Assembly (NCBI GenBank): GCA_964521025.1
Contig: CAZFPK010000086.1
Coordinates: forward strand, 1 to 9,395
Reading direction: 5' to 3'
Source: DRTC01 sp964521025
Lineage (GTDB): Bacteria; Cloacimonadota; Cloacimonadia; Cloacimonadales; TCS61
Length of the DNA stretch: 9,395 nt
Part shown: in pieces, positions 5,230-9,395 of the stretch
How positions within the stretch are numbered: position 1 is the first letter of the stretch
How the letters are laid out: every line of letters starts with the position of its first letter
Made by a program: the position numbers and the translations under genes
The notes under the pieces: generated by a model
What the model saw: the letters and a program-made list of their open reading frames with translations, nothing else
Told to the model about the DNA's origin: nothing
The model's database searches: none

Positions 5230-7575
5230 CTAATTCTCTTTCTTCAAAACAGTAAGAGCAACTTTCTCCGCAGTGATCGGCATAGTTTTGATACGGATTC
5301 CAGTCGCATCTTCAATCGCATTAGCGATCATCCCGGCAATCGGCAGCATCGGGTGTTCTCCAATTCCTCTGGCTCCAAATGGTCCATCCGGCTGCGGAAC
5401 TTCGATGATGATCGGTTTTATCTTTTCCGGAATATCCATCGAGGTTGGAATTTTATAATCCGTGAAATTCGGATTTAGCATTTTGCCGTTTTTATCGAAA
5501 CGCATATCTTCATAAAGTGCAGTTGCAATTCCCTGTACAATTCCTCCAATAACCTGACCCTTCACCAAATCCGGGTTCAGTGCTTTACCGGCATCGATCG
5601 CTTCGGCAACTTTAAGGACTTTCATCTTGCCGGTTTTTTTATCGATTTCCAATATAACTCCAGCTGCTCCGGTCGTGTAATGTACATTCGGATGTCCGCC
5701 CTGGCTCGTTTCCGGGTCTGCATCTGTCGAAGAAAATTCCGGCATGAACATCCCTCTGCCCATGATAGGACCTCCTTTGAAAGTTCCGTCCTCGACCTGG
5801 ATTCCGTTGATGACAAAATCTTTTAAGGAAAGAACGAAATCAGGTTTGGTTTTGGATTTTACTTTTTCATCCTCTAAATATAAAGAATTTTTAGACAATT
5901 TTTTTGTTCTTTCAATTAAATCGAAAATCTGGTTGCGCGCATCGATCGCGGCTTTCTTCACAGCATTTCCGCAAGACCAGGTTACATGCGAAGCAACAGT
6001 CTGCCATTCATAAGGATTGCGGTCCGTGTCGGGATTTTCGACTCGAATTTTTGAAGTAGGAATCGATAGAATTTCCGCAGCAATTTGTGCCATCACAGTT
6101 AAATATCCCTGACCGATATCCATTCCGGAAACCAGGATGTTCAAACTTCCATCTTCGTTGAATTTGAGAAATGCTGCAGAGGAAGCATTGGGCGGCATTG
6201 CAGGTGCTTTCCAGAATAAAGAGAATCCTTTACCGATAACTTTTTTCGGATCATTAGTTTTTGGAATGTTCTCTGAATCAATCTCTTTGGAAACGGCAGC
6301 TATCGCCTGATGTAAACCATTCGGATTCATCTCGGCTCCATAAGCGAGTGTGTCTCCTTCCTTGATCACATTTTTTCTTCTGAACTCGATGGGATCCATC
6401 CCGATTTTTTTTGCTAAACGGGTGATATGAGATTCCAACCCAAACAGAAATTCGGAATAACCGAAACCGCGATATGGTCCTCCCGGAGGAAGATTCGTAT
6501 AGATACAAAATGAATCGATTGAAACATTGGGAATACGATATGGACCGGTTGCGGAAAGCCCGACCGCATTAACGACATTTGCTCCGTATTCGACATACGC
6601 TCCTGCATCCCAGTAAAGTTTATGATCGATGGCTGTAATTGTTCCATCTTCTTTTGCTCCCAACTTGATTTTTGCTTTCACACCGAGTCGCTGGTAGGTA
6701 TTATAAAATTCCTGCTCGCGCGACCATCTGATCTTAACCGGATAACCTTTGAGTTTGGTCGATATTGCCGCCACCAGGATTTCCATCGTTACTCCTGCTT
6801 TTCCGCCAAAACCTCCTCCAACATGAGGAGTTATCACTCTTACATCTTTATGACTCAAACCAAGCGGAGAAAGTGCTTCCGCGAACAAATTCCTCTGCGT
6901 GAAAGGAGATTGCGATGCAGACCAAACCGTTAATCTTCCTGAATAATCAAATTTAGCAACAGCAACATGAGTTTCAATGGCGCAATGAGCATATCTGGGA
7001 ACTTCATAGAAATCTTCCAGAATAAAATCTGCTTCTTTGAATCCCTTTTCAAGATCCCCTTTTCGTGTCTTTCGCCAGTGGGCAATGTTTGTTTTTGCTT
7101 TTGGGAAAAACCAGGGAACATGCGGATAATCTCCCAATTCCGGATGGAGCAGAATCGAATTTTTATCCAGAGCCTTCATTTGATCGAAAACCGGTTCTAA
7201 TGGCTCATAATCAATTTTGACAAGTTTTACTGCTTTCTTCGCTGCTTTTGGACTGCGAGCAACAACTGCCGCGATCTGCTCTCCCACAAACCTGACCTTA
7301 TCTTGGGCAAAAATGAACCTGTCTTTCATATAAAGACCAAATTTGTAAGGAAAATCTTTGCCTGTAAATATCTTCACGACTCCAGGTACTTTTTCTGCTT
7401 CCGAGTAATCTATATTCTTGATGATTGCATGTGCTTTTGTACTTTCAACTATTTCCGCATAAAGCAGTTCAGGACCGAAATCGATATCATCGACAAATAC
7501 AGCGGCTCCCGATACTTTTTCCAGGCCATCGATGCGCGTAACAGGTTGTCCGATATAATTAAATTTATCCATCAT
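5230..7575 (-). CDS. Molybdopterin catalytic subunit, xanthine dehydrogenase family
   Basis: This 781-residue catalytic subunit of a molybdenum hydroxylase hydroxylates its substrate with oxygen from water at a Mo-pterin centre. The N-terminal hammerhead domain (about 17-125) begins RIDGLEKVSGAAVFVDDI. Cofactor-site motifs follow in order: Q222 (SASQSPF), GGGFGGK (253-259), PGGPYRGFG with R369, GMDIGQG (484-490), SCGNAVKKA (534-542) and GARGIGE with E740, the conserved catalytic Glu. Gln222, Arg369 and Glu740 align by motif with bovine Gln767, Arg880 and Glu1261. The residue after GGGFGGK, Glu802 in bovine XDH, is Ala260 here, so a purine substrate is not assured. AGGAGG precedes two adjacent ATGs (7575 and 7572); the second has better spacing (6 nt). 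The 7575 ATG overlaps the Fe-S gene stop (ATGA), so translation is coupled. Length is typical of split-subunit enzymes. The substrate cannot be named from sequence. Confidence 0.95.
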   Translation of the reverse strand: MMDKFNYIGQPVTRIDGLEKVSGAAVFVDDIDFGPELLYAEIVESTKAHAIIKNIDYSEAEKVPGVVKIFTGKDFPYKFGLYMKDRFIFAQDKVRFVGEQIAAVVARSPKAAKKAVKLVKIDYEPLEPVFDQMKALDKNSILLHPELGDYPHVPWFFPKAKTNIAHWRKTRKGDLEKGFKEADFILEDFYEVPRYAHCAIETHVAVAKFDYSGRLTVWSASQSPFTQRNLFAEALSPLGLSHKDVRVITPHVGGGFGGKAGVTMEILVAAISTKLKGYPVKIRWSREQEFYNTYQRLGVKAKIKLGAKEDGTITAIDHKLYWDAGAYVEYGANVVNAVGLSATGPYRIPNVSIDSFCIYTNLPPGGPYRGFGYSEFLFGLESHITRLAKKIGMDPIEFRRKNVIKEGDTLAYGAEMNPNGLHQAIAAVSKEIDSENIPKTNDPKKVIGKGFSLFWKAPAMPPNASSAAFLKFNEDGSLNILVSGMDIGQGYLTVMAQIAAEILSIPTSKIRVENPDTDRNPYEWQTVASHVTWSCGNAVKKAAIDARNQIFDLIERTKKLSKNSLYLEDEKVKSKTKPDFVLSLKDFVINGIQVEDGTFKGGPIMGRGMFMPEFSSTDADPETSQGGHPNVHYTTGAAGVILEIDKKTGKMKVLKVAEAIDAGKALNPDLVKGQVIGGIVQGIATALYEDMRFDKNGKMLNPNFTDYKIPTSMDIPEKIKPIIIEVPQPDGPFGARGIGEHPMLPIAGMIANAIEDATGIRIKTMPITAEKVALTVLKKEN

Positions 7576-8033
7576 TTCCCTCCTTTAGAAACTTCCAGAA
7601 CCGCATCTATAATGGATTCATAACCTGTGCAGCGGCAGAGATTCCCGGAAAGTGCTTCCTGAACTTCCTTTCTGTTTGGATGAGAATTATTACTTAAAAG
7701 TTCAGTTGCGGAAATTATTATGCCGGGAGCACAATATCCGCATTGAAAGGAATTATTTTCCAAAAATGCTTTTTGTAATGGAGTCAGTTCATTTTTGGAT
7801 AAACCTTCGACAGTAACAATTTCCTGTCCATCGACTTCGATTGCGAGGATCAAGCAACTGCGCACACTTTTTCCATTTAAAAGAACTGCACATGCTCCGC
7901 AATCTCCTCGATCGCAACCGTGCTTTGGTGTTTTGAACCCGAGTTTATCACGCAGAACATCGAGTAGAATTTCGTTTGGTTCAACATTAACAGAGCGGAT
8001 TTCATTGTTTAATTTGATAGTTATTTCAGGCAT
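7572..8033 (-). CDS. [2Fe-2S] subunit of molybdenum hydroxylase
   Basis: This 153-residue electron-transfer subunit passes electrons from the Mo centre to the FAD subunit. The N-terminal plant-ferredoxin-type domain binds one [2Fe-2S] cluster through C40, C45, C48 and C60 (GCDRGDCGACAV...SC). The C-terminal four-helix domain binds the second through C98, C101, C133 and C135 (QCGYC, LCRCTGY). All eight cysteines are present, so both clusters should form. The length is standard for the separate small subunit (CoxS/XdhC-like). AGGAGA lies 5-6 nt before ATG 8033. Its TGA overlaps the start of the catalytic subunit gene by 4 bp. Upstream lies a hairpin-rich 187-bp gap. Confidence 0.96.
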   Translation of the reverse strand: MPEITIKLNNEIRSVNVEPNEILLDVLRDKLGFKTPKHGCDRGDCGACAVLLNGKSVRSCLILAIEVDGQEIVTVEGLSKNELTPLQKAFLENNSFQCGYCAPGIIISATELLSNNSHPNRKEVQEALSGNLCRCTGYESIIDAVLEVSKGGK

Positions 8034-8075
8034 TTGGATCTCCTTTTTTATTTATTGTTTTATTATCTACATATC

Positions 8076-8195
8076 GCACCTGCGGTGCTTTTTGTCCTTC
8101 CTTATTATTCTTTGTTTTCAGAGCTGACGCTCTTTGCTACAAAGATGTCGTTCCTACGGAACTGATTTTGCATTCATTTTAAACACCGTAGGTGT
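8076..8195. repeat. Cluster of four short hairpins inside the hydroxylase operon
   Basis: Four perfect 5-bp stems with 3-4 nt loops lie in 120 bp: GCACC-TGC-GGTGC (8076-8088), AGAGC-TGAC-GCTCT (8120-8133), GTTCC-TAC-GGAAC (8150-8162) and ACACC-GTA-GGTGT (8183-8195). The spacing and the shared style (CC/GG at the loop side, CTACAAAGATGTC between two of them) look like a dispersed REP-like repeat family and not chance. They separate the FAD gene from the Fe-S gene and would be in the same transcript, where they could affect mRNA stability or processing. None is followed by a long T-run on the minus strand. Confidence 0.75.
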
Positions 8196-8220
8196 GATAT
8201 TTAATAAAACAAACCTACAA

Positions 8221-9072
8221 TCATAATTTAGCGATCGCTTTCTTCAACCCTCGCTCGAACATTATCTTTAGCATGTGTGTCCGATATTCTTTCGAGGAAC
8301 GAATATCGGTGATCGGAGAGATTTCTGCAGGTACTAAATTCTTCACTTTTTGGATTAAAGCATCAGAAATCTTGTTTCCATTAAGAAATTCTTCCATCCG
8401 TTTTGATCTTTTTGGAATCGGACCAACCGCGCAAAATGCGATTCGGTATTGCAGATCTTCAAATGCAAGTATTCCAACTCCCGCTTGAGCAAGGTCTTCT
8501 CCATCATAACGGGATAATTTTTCGTAAGTTCCGGCATGTTTTTTCCCCGGAAGATCGATCGAAATTCCGGTAACAATTTCATTATCATATAAAGCGGTTT
8601 TCTTCGGACCTTTAAACCATTCTGAAATTGGAATCTTTCTCTCTTGTTTAGAATTTCTAACAATTACTTCCGCATCATAAACAAGCAAAGCAGGAGCAGA
8701 ATCTGCAGAAGGAACAGCAGAACAGATATTTGCCACCATTGTTGCCCGATTCCTGATTCCGACCGAAGCAACGGTTCGGGAAGCCTGCCAGAGAAGATTA
8801 AATTTTTCTTTGATGATTTTTGAATCAATCAAATCGGAAAAAGTAACATTTGCTCCTATGAATAGTCTGTTATCTTCAAATCTGATTTCGTGCAATTCTT
8901 CGATTCCTTTGATATCTATAAGAATTTCAGGTTTTTCTATCTCCTCTTTGAGATTAACTATGAGGTCAGTTCCTCCTGCTAATATTTTTGCTTTCTTTCC
9001 AAACTTCGAAAGAAGATGGATTGCATCCTCCGGAGTTTTGGGTTTGAAATATTCAAAATCTTTTGTAATCAT
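8221..9072 (-). CDS. FAD-binding subunit of molybdenum hydroxylase
   Basis: This 283-residue subunit binds FAD and passes electrons to the final acceptor. Residues 1-175 form the PCMH-type FAD domain: FEYFKPKTPEDAIHLL, the pyrophosphate loop AGGTD (32-36), and GIRNRATMVANICSAVPSAD (105-124). The second FAD loop is usually T-I/L-G-G-N; here it is T-M-V-A-N, a less common form. The YDGEDLAQAGVGI segment (189-201) and the C-terminal CO-dehydrogenase flavoprotein domain with DIRSSKEYRTHML (256-268) follow. There is no extra [4Fe-4S] insertion of the 4-hydroxybenzoyl-CoA reductase kind. GGAGG lies 7 nt before ATG 9072. It is the first gene of the operon, in the order FAD, Fe-S, Mo. No maturation factor gene is visible in this window. 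Confidence 0.94.
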   Translation of the reverse strand: MITKDFEYFKPKTPEDAIHLLSKFGKKAKILAGGTDLIVNLKEEIEKPEILIDIKGIEELHEIRFEDNRLFIGANVTFSDLIDSKIIKEKFNLLWQASRTVASVGIRNRATMVANICSAVPSADSAPALLVYDAEVIVRNSKQERKIPISEWFKGPKKTALYDNEIVTGISIDLPGKKHAGTYEKLSRYDGEDLAQAGVGILAFEDLQYRIAFCAVGPIPKRSKRMEEFLNGNKISDALIQKVKNLVPAEISPITDIRSSKEYRTHMLKIMFERGLKKAIAKL

Positions 9073-9096
9073 TATTCAACCTCCAATTATTTATAA

Positions 9097-9126
9097 CCAC
9101 GAATTTACACGAACTACTACGAAACA
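9097..9126. repeat. ACGAA short-period repeat, three 10-nt units
   Basis: Units CCACGAATTT, ACACGAACTA and CTACGAAACA share an ACGAA core with exact 10-nt spacing. It lies in the probable 5' leader of the hydroxylase operon. Similar ACCACGAATTTACACGAA strings are a common dispersed repeat type in environmental bacterial genomes, from my general knowledge. Confidence 0.6.
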
Positions 9127-9157
9127 TTATATTAGCTGCAAAGTCTTAAAAAGGCAA
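9126..9157 (-). promoter_or_regulatory. Candidate promoter of the hydroxylase operon
   Basis: On the minus strand there is a perfect TATAAT (9131-9126), about 54 nt before the FAD gene start, giving a leader of roughly 47 nt. The best -35 is TTGCCT (9157-9152), but the 20-nt spacer is long, so only the -10 is strong. In this AT-rich DNA chance matches are common. Confidence 0.35.
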
Positions 9158-9246
9158 TGAAAACATAAAACATATCTTTTCATATTCTAATTAAAAATCT
9201 TTCCTGACAGGCATTCCCGAAATGGAATTTAGAAAAGAGAAGAAAA

Positions 9247-9301
9247 TGACCGCTTCAGTTGCCAAAAATCATGTATTTTGACCGCTTTGAATTGCCAAAA
9301 A
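9247..9301. repeat. Two-copy direct repeat, 22-23 nt
   Basis: TGACCGCTTCAGTTGCCAAAA (copy 9247-9268) recurs as TGACCGCTTTGAATTGCCAA (copy 9279-9301), 32 nt apart start to start. TGACCGCTT and TTGCCAAAAA are identical in both; only the middle differs. It lies about 180-230 bp upstream of the FAD gene and could be a pair of regulator sites or a dispersed repeat. Confidence 0.6.
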
Positions 9302-9308
9302 GAATTAA

Positions 9309-9335
9309 CCACAAAGTCACAAAGACGCGAAGATA
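9309..9335. repeat. CACAAAG short-period repeat, 9-nt period
   Basis: CCACAAAGT, CACAAAGAC and GCGAAGATA follow each other with a 9-nt period. ACCACAAAG/ACACAAAGAC strings are a familiar dispersed intergenic repeat type in environmental bacteria (general knowledge). The third unit is diverged. Confidence 0.55.
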
Positions 9336-9395
9336 AAAAATTTGGCTTAATAGTCAAAAATTGGTTGCTATTTTGCCAAGATTTCATCAGTAATT

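Larger units (their letters stand above)
9073..9395. other. Gene-free upstream region with repeats
   Basis: I see no coding sequence on either strand. The region holds the hydroxylase operon leader and candidate promoter, an ACGAA short-period repeat (9097-9126), a 5-bp hairpin ATTCC-CGAAAT-GGAAT (9213-9228), a two-copy 22-23 nt repeat (9247-9301) and a CACAAAG short-period repeat (9309-9335). The last 60 bp show nothing I can name. Confidence 0.7.

Noticed and set aside
9247..9301. Possible CRISPR repeat pair
   Set aside because: Only two imperfect copies with a 10-nt gap and no cas gene; the spacing is far too short for spacers.
9240..9395. Sigma-54 promoters (TGGCA...GC) on the minus strand upstream of the hydroxylase
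   Set aside because: The GG-to-GC spacing is 7-9 nt in the candidates (TGGCAATTCAAAGC and similar), not the required 10.

Overview
The window is AT-rich (roughly one third G+C by eye), and every gene I can support lies on the minus strand, so transcription runs from high to low coordinates. Genes start with clear GGAGG-type ribosome-binding sites. One product has an export signal and a beta-rich body that suggests an outer membrane. Intergenic spaces hold several kinds of short dispersed repeats. Together this suggests an uncultured Gram-negative anaerobe of the Cloacimonadota/Bacteroidota kind. That placement is an inference from style, not from a marker gene.

Reading in the direction of transcription, 9072-5230 encodes a three-subunit molybdenum hydroxylase of the xanthine dehydrogenase family: an FAD subunit (8221-9072), a two-cluster [2Fe-2S] subunit (7572-8033) and a molybdopterin catalytic subunit (5230-7575). 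The Fe-S and Mo genes overlap by 4 bp. The FAD and Fe-S genes are separated by 187 bp carrying four small hairpins. Electrons would pass from substrate to Mo, then the Fe-S clusters, then FAD, then an acceptor that is probably NAD+ or another soluble carrier. Downstream in the same direction come a GxxExxY-family PD-(D/E)XK protein (4716-5105), a GNAT-like protein (3803-4528) and a small cupin (3438-3788). The GxxExxY gene is bracketed by two related copies of an intergenic repeat, each starting right at the TAG stop of the gene before it. It looks like a cassette inserted between the hydroxylase genes and the GNAT-cupin pair.

A second unit begins near 3245: a ribbon-helix-helix antitoxin, a RelE/ParE toxin 1 nt later, and 33 nt on a sigma-54 enhancer-binding activator with an N-terminal PAS domain and no receiver domain (1286-2713). 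Then comes a short exported beta-rich protein (629-1078). Last is a decayed VapB-VapC pair (41-533) with an in-frame TAA, an in-frame TGA, a frameshift in an A-run and a lost C-terminal active-site region.

I do not see a convincing new multi-gene system. The best leads are the repeat-bracketed GxxExxY cassette, the hairpin cluster inside the hydroxylase operon, and the hydroxylase active site, which lacks the glutamate that positions purines in classical xanthine dehydrogenase.
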